A DNA stretch of 42,426 bases from an uncultured bacterium (lineage in GTDB: Bacteria > Verrucomicrobiota > Kiritimatiellia > RFP12 > UBA1067): contig CADCCQ010000015.1 of NCBI GenBank assembly GCA_902799955.1, forward strand, positions 1 through 42,426. Direction: 5' to 3'. The position numbers were made by a program, and so were the translations under genes. Positions 8,726-16,267 of the stretch are shown here, piece after piece (the first letter of the stretch is position 1; the number at the start of each line of letters is the position of its first letter). The notes below the pieces were generated by a model. It worked only from the letters and a program-made list of their open reading frames with translations. It did no database searches and was not told the origin of the DNA.

Positions 8726-9802
8726 CTACACGCTCTTCAGCCTGGCGGCGAGGCGGTCGTCGAGGTCGTGCGCGGCAAGGGCGTCCAGAAGGGCGTCCAT
8801 CTCCCCGTCGATGACCCTGTCGAGCGAATAGAGCGTGAGGTCGATTCGGTGGTCGGTGACGCGGTTCTGCGGGAAGTTGTATGTCCGGATCCTCTCGGAC
8901 CTGTCGCCTGAGCCGCGCAGCGTAAGGCGGTCCGCGCCGATCTTCGCCTCCTCCTCGCGGCGGCGGAAGTCGAGGATCCTGGCCTTGAGGGTGGCGAGGC
9001 ACTTCTCGCGGTTCCTTATCTGGGAGCGCTCGTCCTGGCAGACGGCGACGAGCCCCGTCGGGAGGTGGGTCATCCTGACGGCGGACTCCGTCTTGTTGAC
9101 GTGCTGCCCGCCGGCGCCGCCGGCGCAGAAGAGGTCGATGCGGATGTCGCTGTCGGGGATGTCGATGTCGTCCTCCTCGTCGGCCTCCGGGAACACGACG
9201 ACCGTCGCGGCGGACGTGTGGATGCGCCCCTGCGCCTCGGTCTCCGGGACGCGCTGGACGCGGTGCCCGCCGGACTCGAACCTGAGCCTGCCGTAGGAGC
9301 CGTCGCCGACGACGGTGAAGACGACCTCCTTGTAGCCGTCGAGCGACGTCGCGTTCGAGTGCATGACGGATATCTTCCATCCGCGCTGCTCGGCGTAGCG
9401 GGAGTACATCCTAAACAGGTCGCCCGCGAAAAGGGCGGCCTCCTCGCCGCCAGTCCCGGCGCGAATCTCCATGACGGCGTTGCGCCCCTCGAACGGGTCC
9501 GGCTCGAGGAGCGACGCCATCACGCGACGCTCCAGGTCGGGCAGCGCCGCCCTGAGCGAGTCTATCTCGCGCTGCGCCTCGTCGCGGAAGTCCGGGTCGG
9601 CAAGAAGCTCCTCGTTGCCCCGTATGTCCGCCGCCGCCTTCTCGTACGCCCTGAACGCGCTCTCCAGCTTCTTCAGGAAGGCGTGGTCGCGCAGCGTGGC
9701 GCGATAGCGCTTCGCGTCGGACAAAACGGCAGGGTCGCCCAGGTCCGCCTCGACGGACGCCAGACGACCCAGAACGCCCTTGATTTGACCTTCGTCAACC
9801 AA
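8726..9802 (-). CDS. prfA: Peptide chain release factor 1
   Basis: 358 residues. The catalytic GGQ loop is at residues 231-233 (GAGGQHVNKTES), and the stop-codon recognition region reads RVQRVPETEAQGRIHTSA, placing a PxT-type tripeptide (PET, residues 186-188) where RF1 has PAT/PVT and RF2 has SPF. Together with the full RF1 N-terminal domain this supports RF1, which recognises UAA and UAG. The start at 9802 lies 6 nt after the rpmE stop, so the two are co-translated. The usual partner prmC is not next door; lysS follows instead. PET is less common than PAT but within the known range. Confidence 0.94.
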   Translation of the reverse strand: MVDEGQIKGVLGRLASVEADLGDPAVLSDAKRYRATLRDHAFLKKLESAFRAYEKAAADIRGNEELLADPDFRDEAQREIDSLRAALPDLERRVMASLLEPDPFEGRNAVMEIRAGTGGEEAALFAGDLFRMYSRYAEQRGWKISVMHSNATSLDGYKEVVFTVVGDGSYGRLRFESGGHRVQRVPETEAQGRIHTSAATVVVFPEADEEDDIDIPDSDIRIDLFCAGGAGGQHVNKTESAVRMTHLPTGLVAVCQDERSQIRNREKCLATLKARILDFRRREEEAKIGADRLTLRGSGDRSERIRTYNFPQNRVTDHRIDLTLYSLDRVIDGEMDALLDALAAHDLDDRLAARLKSV

Positions 9803-9808
9803 GGGATG

Positions 9809-10015
9809 TCACTTCGCGAACTTCGCGTAGCGCTTCTTGAACGAGTCGACACGGCCTTCCGTGTCAACCATCGTCTTCTGCCCCGTGAAGTACGGGTGGC
9901 ACTGCGAGCAGGTGTTAACGGTCATCTCCTTGCGCGTGGAGCGAGTCTTGATGACGTTGCCGCAGGCGCAGGTGATCGTTGCCTCTCCGTAGGACGGATG
10001 TATGTCTTTTTTCAT
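9809..10015 (-). CDS. rpmE: 50S ribosomal protein L31 (zinc-binding form)
   Basis: 68 residues. Begins [20 protein letters not shown] and keeps four zinc-site cysteines (C16, C18, C36, C39; the C-x-C and C-x2-C of the C+ type), with HPYFTGQ after the last pair. This is the zinc-replete paralogue; a zinc-free copy may exist elsewhere. Ribosome site AAGGAAGAAG precedes the ATG. First gene of rpmE-prfA-lysS, with a clear promoter at 10077-10049. Confidence 0.97.
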   Translation of the reverse strand: MKKDIHPSYGEATITCACGNVIKTRSTRKEMTVNTCSQCHPYFTGQKTMVDTEGRVDSFKKRYAKFAK

Positions 10016-10048
10016 GTCTTCTTCCTTATCTTGAAAAAGTGAGGTAAT

Positions 10049-10077
10049 ATTATACCTTATTTTGCGTCATTACGCAA
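10049..10077 (-). promoter_or_regulatory. rpmE operon promoter
   Basis: Minus strand: -35 TTGCGT (10077-10072), 17-bp spacer, -10 TATAAT (10054-10049). The rpmE ATG is 33 nt past the -10 box, so this mRNA has a normal leader with a ribosome site. The -35 half lies inside a short dyad (TTGCGTaatgACGCAA). Confidence 0.75.
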
Positions 10078-10111
10078 GGGGGAATTTTCATGGTTTTTTC
10101 GACGGGGTTTT

Positions 10112-11098
10112 TCAGGCGTTTTCCACGTCGCTCCGCGCCGTCCTGATTATCGCCGACCTGAGGTCGCATTTGACTTCGACCCCAAGCTCGCGCCTGATCC
10201 TTGATGTATCTGGAACATAGACGTCAGCCGCGCCCGGGACGTCACGCCCCAGGACCTGGACTTCGCTCGACGAACCAAGCGCCTCGCGCACGGTCGCGGC
10301 GAGATCGCGGATCGACACGGCGCGGTCGGAGCCGACGTTGTACGGGCGTCCGTTCTCACCGCGATCGAGGATCGCGAAAAGCCATTCCACGAGGTCGTCG
10401 GCATAGAGGTAGCTGCGCAGCGGCGTGCCGTTTCCGTTTATGACTATGGGCTTCCCGTCAAGGCAGTTCTGTATGAAGTTCCCGATGGCGAAGTGAATGC
10501 CGCGATTGAGGTGCGGGCCGGTGAAGGCAAAACAACGGGCGATCTTGACGTCAAATCCGGTATCGATTAGCAACCGCTCCACCGCCAGCTTCCCTTTGCC
10601 GTAGGCCGTTACCGGCTCACACGCATCATCCTCGCCCGCCGGTGTAATCCGTGGGCCATAGACCGCACCCGAGCTCGTGAAGAGAATCTTGCTACAGCCA
10701 GCGGCCTTCGCGAAATCCACCACATGTTGCGCGCCATCCATGATTACGCTCGTCATTTCAGCATCCGAAAGCGTGGTGACGGCGCTTGTTGCGGCGTGGA
10801 GGATGGCATCAAAACGGCCTTCGGGGAAGGCAAAGTCGCGCACATCGCCGGCGACGAATGAAACGCCCGGTTGGTTTGCAAGGCGGGGGCAAGATGCGGC
10901 AAAGCGAGCGGGCGAGCGAGAAAGTATCACCCATTCAGCCTTCGTCCATGGCCATTCGGGATGGCGAAGGCGGTAGTCAAGCATAGACTTGCCGAAGAAG
11001 CCCGTACCGCCGCTGATGAAGAGGCGCTTGGGGCCTATTTGGCCGATCTCAGATCGGCCATCAAATCTATTATTTAATAAGCCTACTGCAAAATTCAT
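10112..11098 (-). CDS. NAD(P)-dependent epimerase/reductase, candidate YerF-like ketoreductase
   Basis: 328 residues, extended short-chain dehydrogenase. The Rossmann motif GGTGFFG lies at about residues 30-36, with TSSGAVYG and the catalytic Y-x3-K (AYGKGK) further on. Family members reduce or epimerise nucleotide sugars. As the last gene of the rfbF-G-H plus TPP-enzyme operon, the best guess is the reductase that finishes a branched CDP-dideoxyhexose (YerF role); a CDP-abequose/paratose synthase is the alternative. The start overlaps the transposase stop as ATGA (11098-11095). The first ~23 residues are not family sequence: they include RFDGRSEIGQ, encoded by a palindromic element at 11041-11069, so the enzyme carries a repeat-derived N-terminal tail. 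Confidence 0.8.
   Translation of the reverse strand: MNFAVGLLNNRFDGRSEIGQIGPKRLFISGGTGFFGKSMLDYRLRHPEWPWTKAEWVILSRSPARFAASCPRLANQPGVSFVAGDVRDFAFPEGRFDAILHAATSAVTTLSDAEMTSVIMDGAQHVVDFAKAAGCSKILFTSSGAVYGPRITPAGEDDACEPVTAYGKGKLAVERLLIDTGFDVKIARCFAFTGPHLNRGIHFAIGNFIQNCLDGKPIVINGNGTPLRSYLYADDLVEWLFAILDRGENGRPYNVGSDRAVSIRDLAATVREALGSSSEVQVLGRDVPGAADVYVPDTSRIRRELGVEVKCDLRSAIIRTARSDVENA
11041..11069 (-). repeat. In-frame palindromic element, reductase N-terminus
   Basis: Minus strand: tag TAGATTTGAT, stem GGCCGATC / GATCGGCC, loop TGA. Sense orientation, read as RFDGRSEIGQ at residues 11-20, just before the Rossmann strand. Confidence 0.85.
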
Positions 11099-12291
11099 AC
11101 CATGCCCCCACTAGATTTGATAGCTGATTTCTGCAACTCAGTAGATCTGATGACCAAGCTGCCACCTCCAGCAGATTTAATGGCCGAGCTGCGCTCGGCC
11201 AATTTATGCGGCCCATCGGGCTTCCAGTAGAGCGCAAGCCCTTCTCCGGCCTTGGCGATTTCGATGATCTCGGCATTGATATCAAGACAGGCGCTGCGGC
11301 TAAACTCAGTTTCGTCATTGCCTTGGGCAATTTCAAGGTAGCGCCCCTCGGCAAAAGGCGCCACATAGCGGCTCTCGGGCCGAAAGCGCCGATTGGGAAT
11401 GCACGACGGCAAGACGCGGATGAAGCGCGCGTCGCTCCGTCTACAGAGCATATCGCGCACAGCCTGCTCGCCCTTTGAGATGAAACCTGAGATGATGATG
11501 TAGCCCTGGGAAACCGCATTTTCAATCCGCGAAAGCATCTTGGTCAATTCCGTTCCCTGCACTTGGCGCGAAATGCGCAGCGAAAGAAGCTTTTCCGCAG
11601 GATCAAGCAGGGCGAGGTTGCCCACGCCTTTCCAATAGTGGCCGGGATCGAGGCGTGGCAGGAAGAGCGGCTCAATCACGCGAAGCGCGCCTTCCACGCC
11701 ATACATGAGCTCCCACTTCATCGGATTGTAGGCGATGTAGCGCTCGGTCGCATCGATCATCTCGCGCGAGATCAGGATATAATCGTGGTAGCCCTGCTGC
11801 CATAGGCCAAACGCAGTTTGGCCATCAAATCTAGATGCTTTGCCTAATCCAAAATCGCCATCGAATCTAGATACTTCATCACCTTCCGCTCGGCCATCGA
11901 AGCTAGATGCTTTGCCAAATCCCAAGCCGCCAGAATTGATGGCCAAGCTGAGCTTGGCCAGTTTGGTAGTGTAATTCTTGAACCGCCTGATTGCATTGCC
12001 AAGCATCTTCAGCGGCTCGGCAAGCCCAGGCAAGAGGGCGCAGTTGAAATGCACGTGATCCGGCATCACCACGTAGCCGAAAAGCAGAATGCCGGGATTC
12101 AGGCGCGGTATCGCCGCAAGGGCCTCTTTCACCTTCTCGCCCAGCGACGAAAGCACCACTACGCCATCGCGCACCACACCGAAAAGCGCCCTTCGCGGCG
12201 CGGTGGCAATGGAGACGAAAAGCGAAGCCCCCTTCGCATAATCCCAGCCCTTGTACCGCCGGTAGCGCTTTGTCTCGCCGCTAATCGCCAT
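11095..12291 (-). CDS. RAYT-like HUH/Y1 transposase with C-terminal extension
   Basis: 398 residues from ATG 12291 (MAISGETKRYRRYKGWDYAK), which overlaps the upstream TPP-enzyme stop by 11 nt. Residues 20-200 match the IS200/REP-associated tyrosine transposase fold: GYVVMPDHVHF gives the HUH pair (H79, H81), and WQQGYHDYIL...ERYIAYNP supplies the tyrosine region (Y185 likely catalytic). Between them, residues 111-160 are an insert made of palindromic elements, including three 12-residue repeats ending SxFDG. Residues 205-365 form an extension not found in short RAYTs (YIIISGFISKGEQAV, then RFRPESRYVAPFAEGRYLEI), perhaps a SLOG/DprA-like fold. The last 35 residues are three 10-residue repeats. 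Whether it is active is unknown; the frame is intact and it sits in phase within the operon. Confidence 0.82.
   Translation of the reverse strand: MAISGETKRYRRYKGWDYAKGASLFVSIATAPRRALFGVVRDGVVVLSSLGEKVKEALAAIPRLNPGILLFGYVVMPDHVHFNCALLPGLAEPLKMLGNAIRRFKNYTTKLAKLSLAINSGGLGFGKASSFDGRAEGDEVSRFDGDFGLGKASRFDGQTAFGLWQQGYHDYILISREMIDATERYIAYNPMKWELMYGVEGALRVIEPLFLPRLDPGHYWKGVGNLALLDPAEKLLSLRISRQVQGTELTKMLSRIENAVSQGYIIISGFISKGEQAVRDMLCRRSDARFIRVLPSCIPNRRFRPESRYVAPFAEGRYLEIAQGNDETEFSRSACLDINAEIIEIAKAGEGLALYWKPDGPHKLAERSSAIKSAGGGSLVIRSTELQKSAIKSSGGMV
11112..11200 (+). repeat. Three tandem 30-nt palindromic elements, transposase C-terminus
   Basis: Units begin at 11112, 11142 and 11172, an exact 30-nt period. 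The third is intact: tag CAGATTTAAT, stem GGCCGAGC / GCTCGGCC, loop TGC. The first two keep the tag but have decayed stems. Antisense to the gene, they encode LAERSSAIKS, AGGGSLVIRS and TELQKSAIKS. Confidence 0.85.
11805..11928 (-). repeat. Palindromic element with three 36-nt tandem units, inside the transposase
   Basis: An intact element (stem GGCCAAAC / GTTTGGCC, loop TGC, 11805-11823, tag to 11833) merges into three 36-nt units (11821-11856, 11857-11892, 11893-11928), each containing the GATGGC/tag core. Read as GLGFGKASSFDG, RAEGDEVSRFDG, DFGLGKASRFDG. They lie between the HUH motif and the tyrosine motif. Confidence 0.85.
11932..11959 (+). repeat. Palindromic element, inverted copy inside the transposase
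   Basis: Tag AGAATTGAT, stem GGCCAAGC / GCTTGGCC, loop TGA. Opposite in orientation to the adjacent 36-nt array; antisense reading LAKLSLAINS. Confidence 0.85.
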
Positions 12292-14113
12292 TCTCTTCCT
12301 TAGATTTGATGGCCAAACTATGCTTAGCCAACATCCACTTCGCCCGCTCCTCTTCCGGCAGAAACGGCGCCATATTATCGAGAGGTTCCGAAACCATCGT
12401 GCCATCGGGCTGCCGCCGCGATGCCGCCTTGGGGCCAAGCACCTCAAACGGATCAAGCATGACTTCAACGACAACCGGTCCATCCACCGCAAATATCTCG
12501 GGCAGCTTTGCATCCAGCTCTTGATTGGTTGCAAGCCTGAAATACGGCAGATTGTATGCAATTGCCAGTTTCTCAAAGGATGGAAGCACGACCCCCGACC
12601 CAGCTTCGGAACCTACGAAAAACCCGCCGAAGAATGCCTTCTGCGTCGTCTTGATCGAGAGGTAGCCCCCGTTGTTGTAGATGAGGAGCGTGATGGGCAG
12701 GCGATAGTTTTTCATCGTCTGCAGCTCCTGGAGGTTCATCTGGATAGAGCCGTCGCCCTCGAAGCAGACAACGCGCCGATCGCCACCGGCAAACGCAGCG
12801 CCAATCGCCGCAGGAAGGCCATATCCCATCGAGGCACAGGCCTCGTTGGAGAACATGCGCATCCCCTTGCGGATTGGAATTGTCTGGAACGTCGAGGTGT
12901 AGGCGATTCCATTCGATGTCACGACCGTCAGCGGATCGGGCGCATGGCGCACCATGGCCTCGGGCAGCACATAGCTTGAAACGTAATCCGTTCGCTCCCG
13001 ATGCTCCGGCAGGATCACGGGGAAACGAGCCTTCACCCCACGGCAGTACGAAAGCCAGTCCTCACACGGCGGCAATGACGGCAGGGCTGCGTGCAGCGCT
13101 TTGAGGAAAGTGCCGGCGTCTGAATGTATCTTGATGTCAGGGCGGAACGTCGGTTTTTCAAGCTCCGCCTCGTCAACGTCAATCATCACCTTCACCGCGT
13201 TGCAGGCCACGGTATCGTATGCATAGCCGCAGATGCGAATACCCATCCTCGTGCCCAGCACGATGAACAGATCGCTATTCTGCATGATAAAGTTTGCAGG
13301 GCGCTCGCCAAGAATGCCAGGACGGCCAAAGAAGAGCGGATGATTCGAGGATATGAGGTCGATGCCGGAAATCGACGTCAGCACCGGAATGTTCAGCGAT
13401 TCCGCCACTTCCAGAAACAGCTTCTCGGCTCGCGCATTACGCACCCCGGAACCGACAATGATCGCCGGACGCTTCGCCCTGCGAAGAAGGGCGGTAACCC
13501 TTTCGACTTCCGATTTAGAGGGATTCGGCTTTGCGCTGGAAATGTCCGAACACAGTTCGGACATCAAATCTCCGTCACCTATCGGCATCTCCGCCGCCTG
13601 AATATCAAGCGGCACGTCAATCCACACCGGCCCAGGCCGACCGCTCTGGCAAAGCTTCCACGCCTCTGCCATGACCTCCGGCACCTCTTCGACGCTCATC
13701 ACCGTCTTCGCCATCTTCGTCATCGGCCGCGCGGCATCGACGATGTTGTATTCCTGATCGCCAAGCTGCCGCAGCTTCAGATGCGGACAAGAGGTTATCA
13801 TCGTTGCCCGCTTGATCTGTCCGGATATCACGATCATCGGCACGGAGTCGAGCCATGCGCCCATCACGCCCGTCAAAGCATTCGTACCACCAGGCCCAGT
13901 CGTGACGCTGACCACACCCGGCATCCCCGACATTCTTGCATAGCCTTCCGCCGCCATCGCGCACGCCTGCTCGTGCAAATTACACACATACTTGATGCGC
14001 GTCTCACACCCAAGCGCGTCGTTGAGGTGCATTGCGCCGCCTCCAGTCACGAGGAAAACATGCCTCACTCCTTTGTCGGCCAAGAACTTCCAGATGTAAT
14101 CGGCAACTCTCAT
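12281..14113 (-). CDS. TPP-dependent acetolactate-synthase-like enzyme, candidate YerE-type C2 transferase
   Basis: 610 residues with the three-domain ALS/POX layout: PYR domain (catalytic Glu48 in NLHEQACAMAAEGYAR), central domain (IIVGSGVRNA), and PP domain with the TPP/Mg motif GDGS...NNGGY. The operon also makes CDP-4-keto-3,6-dideoxyglucose (rfbF/G/H), so the likely role is transfer of a two-carbon unit from pyruvate to C4 of that sugar, as YerE does in yersiniose A synthesis; a true acetolactate synthase is less likely in this context. Two palindromic elements are built in: one in the PYR/central linker (residues about 180-194, DLMSELCSD) and one forming the tail (about 595-610, LAKHSLAIKS). 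Ribosome site GAGAGG precedes ATG 14113; 49 nt after rfbH. Confidence 0.83.
   Translation of the reverse strand: MRVADYIWKFLADKGVRHVFLVTGGGAMHLNDALGCETRIKYVCNLHEQACAMAAEGYARMSGMPGVVSVTTGPGGTNALTGVMGAWLDSVPMIVISGQIKRATMITSCPHLKLRQLGDQEYNIVDAARPMTKMAKTVMSVEEVPEVMAEAWKLCQSGRPGPVWIDVPLDIQAAEMPIGDGDLMSELCSDISSAKPNPSKSEVERVTALLRRAKRPAIIVGSGVRNARAEKLFLEVAESLNIPVLTSISGIDLISSNHPLFFGRPGILGERPANFIMQNSDLFIVLGTRMGIRICGYAYDTVACNAVKVMIDVDEAELEKPTFRPDIKIHSDAGTFLKALHAALPSLPPCEDWLSYCRGVKARFPVILPEHRERTDYVSSYVLPEAMVRHAPDPLTVVTSNGIAYTSTFQTIPIRKGMRMFSNEACASMGYGLPAAIGAAFAGGDRRVVCFEGDGSIQMNLQELQTMKNYRLPITLLIYNNGGYLSIKTTQKAFFGGFFVGSEAGSGVVLPSFEKLAIAYNLPYFRLATNQELDAKLPEIFAVDGPVVVEVMLDPFEVLGPKAASRRQPDGTMVSEPLDNMAPFLPEEERAKWMLAKHSLAIKSKEENGD
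12301..12329 (+). repeat. Palindromic element at the TPP-enzyme C-terminus
   Basis: Perfect tag TAGATTTGAT, then a partly decayed stem GGCCAAAC / GCTTAGCC (6 of 8 pairs), loop TAT. Antisense reading LAKHSLAIKS; the gene stops 8 codons later. Confidence 0.75.
13544..13572 (-). repeat. Palindromic element inside the TPP-enzyme gene
   Basis: Minus strand: tag GAGATTTGAT, stem GTCCGAAC / GTTCGGAC, loop TGT. Sense, read as DLMSELCSD in the linker between the PYR and central domains. Confidence 0.85.
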
Positions 14114-14162
14114 ACATTTACCTCTCTACACGGCTATTCTTATTTCAAGCCCTCGGTACATT

Positions 14163-15491
14163 CTACACGGCTAGACAAAACCCCCTGATCGTCTTGATCA
14201 TGTAGTCGATCTTCGCGTCGCCCATGCCGGGATAGAGGCCGATCCAAAGAGACGAATTCATGATCGTGTCGGTGTTGGCGAGCGAACCGGCCACACGGTA
14301 GTCAATACCCTCGCGCATCGTCTCGAAGCAGGGATGGCGGATGATGTTGCCCGCAAAGAGGTTGCGCGTCTGGATGTTCGCAGACTCAAGGTGCTTCGCA
14401 AGGTCGTTGCGCGTGAAGCCGGCGTCGGGCTTCACCGTCATCAGGAATCCGAACCACGACGGATCGCTCTCTTCGTACTTCTCGAAAAGACGCAGCTGCG
14501 GCAAATCCTTCAACCCCTCGTAGAGTCGTGCGAAGTTGGCCTTGCGCTTTTCCACGAACGACGGGAACTTCTCAAGCTGTGCGCATCCGACCGCCGCCTG
14601 GAGGTCGGTCGCCTTCAGGTTGTAGCCAAAGTGCGAATAGACGTATTTGTGATCGTAGCCGACAGGCAGCGTGCCAAACTGCTTCGTGAAGCGACAACCG
14701 CAGGTGTTGTCCACGCCCGATTCGCACCAGCAGTCGCGCCCCCAGTCGCGGATGGAGAGCGCAATCTTCTTGAGGAGCGGGTTGTCCGTATAGACAGCCC
14801 CGCCCTCGCCCATCGTCATGTGGTGCGGCGGGTAGAAGCTCGACGTGCCGATGTCGCCCCACGTGCCGGTGAACCTGCCGTCGTATTTGGAGCCGAGCGC
14901 GTCGCAGTTGTCCTCGATCAGCCAGAGGTTGTGCTTTTCGCAGAACGCCTTGACCGCCTTCACGTTGAACGGGTTGCCGAGCGTGTGCGCAAGCATCACG
15001 GCTTTCGTCTTCGGCGACCATGCCGACTCCAGCTGCGCGGCATCAATGTCTGCCGTGCCAAGTTCGACATCCACAAATACCGGCACCGCACCGTACTGCA
15101 CGATCGGAGCGATTGTAGTGGGGAATCCGGCGGCAACGGTGATCACCTCGTCGCCGCGCTTCACCTGGCGCTCGCCAAGGAGCGGGGAGGTCAGCGTCAT
15201 GAAGGCAAGGAGGTTTGCCGACGAGCCGGAGTTCACGAGCAAGGCGAAGCGGACGCCGAGGTAGGCGGCAAGGCCTTTCTCGAAGTCGCGCGACCAGTGT
15301 CCGTAGGTGAGCCAGAACTCGAGCGAGGCGTCGACGAGGTTCTGCATTTCGCGCTCGTCGAATACCCGTCCCGCGTAGTTCACGCGCGACTTGCCGGGCG
15401 TGAACGGCTCGGCGGCCTTCGCGCCATGCACGAGGCGGAAGTACTCCGCCGTCTTTTCAAGAATCTCCTTTTTCAACTCTTCTGCTGTCAT
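14163..15491 (-). CDS. rfbH: CDP-4-dehydro-6-deoxyglucose 3-dehydratase (E1, RfbH/DdhC)
   Basis: 442 residues, DegT/DnrJ aminotransferase fold changed into a PMP/[2Fe-2S] dehydratase. The Schiff-base lysine is replaced by histidine in SFYPPHHMTMGEGGA (H223/H224), and four cysteines follow the E1 spacing exactly: C196-x57-C254-x1-C256-x7-C264. Both are diagnostic of E1, which removes the C3 hydroxyl of CDP-4-keto-6-deoxyglucose. Its reductase partner E3 (RfbI/DdhD) is not in this window. Ribosome site AAGGAT before ATG 15491. It follows the GxxExxY gene across 237 nt of repeat-rich spacer. Confidence 0.95.
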   Translation of the reverse strand: MTAEELKKEILEKTAEYFRLVHGAKAAEPFTPGKSRVNYAGRVFDEREMQNLVDASLEFWLTYGHWSRDFEKGLAAYLGVRFALLVNSGSSANLLAFMTLTSPLLGERQVKRGDEVITVAAGFPTTIAPIVQYGAVPVFVDVELGTADIDAAQLESAWSPKTKAVMLAHTLGNPFNVKAVKAFCEKHNLWLIEDNCDALGSKYDGRFTGTWGDIGTSSFYPPHHMTMGEGGAVYTDNPLLKKIALSIRDWGRDCWCESGVDNTCGCRFTKQFGTLPVGYDHKYVYSHFGYNLKATDLQAAVGCAQLEKFPSFVEKRKANFARLYEGLKDLPQLRLFEKYEESDPSWFGFLMTVKPDAGFTRNDLAKHLESANIQTRNLFAGNIIRHPCFETMREGIDYRVAGSLANTDTIMNSSLWIGLYPGMGDAKIDYMIKTIRGFCLAV

Positions 15492-15537
15492 GGCTATCCT
15501 TTGTTTTTATCCATGTAAGACATGTGGGGGATGGTTT

Positions 15538-15676
15538 GATGTCCATGTAAAACATGAAGGACATGTAAAACATTGGGAGATGGAGGAGTGATGGGGCCCA
15601 TTTTCACCAAGAATTCCAAGTGGAAAATTGTAGGAGGTTTGATGTCCATGTAGAACATGAAGGACATGTAACACTT
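15538..15676 (+). repeat. ACATG-rich repeats, left flank of the GxxExxY gene
   Basis: Two copies about 103 nt apart (15538-15573 and 15641-15676) of a sequence starting GATGTCCATGTA followed by AACATGAAGGACATGTAA; a shorter related stretch is at 15508-15530. They match, in opposite orientation, the repeats at 16191-16267. Confidence 0.75.
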
Positions 15677-15728
15677 CGGGAAATGAGTGAATGATGGAGT
15701 TCATTTTCATCATGGCGTATTGGGTTTG

Positions 15729-16220
15729 TCACAGCGTATTAGGTTTAAAGATAGAGGGCTGGCGAATAGGGGCATAAACAGTGCGCCGCTCGTATTTGAA
15801 AGCTCCAAAGTTCAAGAGGAGTCCAAGAGGGAAGTTGGCTATTTTCAGGTAGTTCATGACTTGCGACAGATGTTCCGTCGTCAAGGAGGCAACTGCCTTC
15901 AATTCGACGATGAGTTTACCGTCAACTACCATGTCGGCAAAATACTCTCCAACGCAATATCCGTCTTCATCAAACACATTCAAGGGCTTTTGCCGTTCGA
16001 CAAAATGCCCCATCTTCTCTAATCTATGCGTAAGCGCAGACTCGTACACCCTCTCCAAAAGCCCATTGCCAAAGTAATGGTGAACATCGTATGCAACCTG
16101 CCCAACTTCGGCAGCAAGAGTCTTCAATTCCTCGATCTCTCGTTCCCGTTCGCCCTGTTCCACATGGGCATTCATCCTCAACCCATCCTCTACATGTTCA
16201 ACATGGACATTCATCTCCAC
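15729..16220 (-). CDS. GxxExxY protein (PD-(D/E)XK nuclease-like family)
   Basis: 163 residues. The family signature GNGLLERVYESAL (G-x-L-L-E-x-V-Y) is followed by the nuclease-like core ADMVVDGKLIVELKAV, LSQVMNYLKIANFPLGLLLNFG. Family proteins have the PD-(D/E)XK fold; their role is not established. It overlaps the end of rfbG by 10 nt and sits as an extra gene between rfbG and rfbH, which otherwise cooperate directly. Its first ~25 residues (MEMNVHVEHVEDGLRMNAHV) come from ACATG-type repeats rather than family sequence; the native start may be near ELKTLAAEVG. Inverted copies of the same repeat lie beyond its 3' end, so the gene looks like a transposed cassette. Confidence 0.85.
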   Translation of the reverse strand: MEMNVHVEHVEDGLRMNAHVEQGEREREIEELKTLAAEVGQVAYDVHHYFGNGLLERVYESALTHRLEKMGHFVERQKPLNVFDEDGYCVGEYFADMVVDGKLIVELKAVASLTTEHLSQVMNYLKIANFPLGLLLNFGAFKYERRTVYAPIRQPSIFKPNTL

Positions 16221-16267
16221 ACCTCACCTACATGCCCTACATGTTCTTCATGTTCTCCATGGACATT
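16191..16267 (-). repeat. ACATG-rich repeats, right flank of the GxxExxY gene
   Basis: On the minus strand, 16267-16239 reads AATGTCCATGGAGAACATGA then AGAACATGT, and a second copy spans 16213-16191. Both match the left-flank repeats in inverted orientation. They encode the last ~18 residues of rfbG (NVHGEHEEHVGHVGEVW) and the first residues of the GxxExxY protein. Confidence 0.75.

Noticed and set aside
11805..11928. CRISPR array (36-nt period)
   Set aside because: Units are directly adjacent without unique spacers, keep a reading frame, and no cas gene is present.
12292..12576. 95-residue N-terminal extension of the transposase frame
   Set aside because: It overlaps the conserved end of the TPP enzyme and lacks any RAYT similarity; ATG 12291 is the plausible start.
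15507..15713. 68-residue frame reading HVLHVLHGHQ-type repeats
   Set aside because: It is the ACATG-rich repeat translated; no start site or conserved domain.
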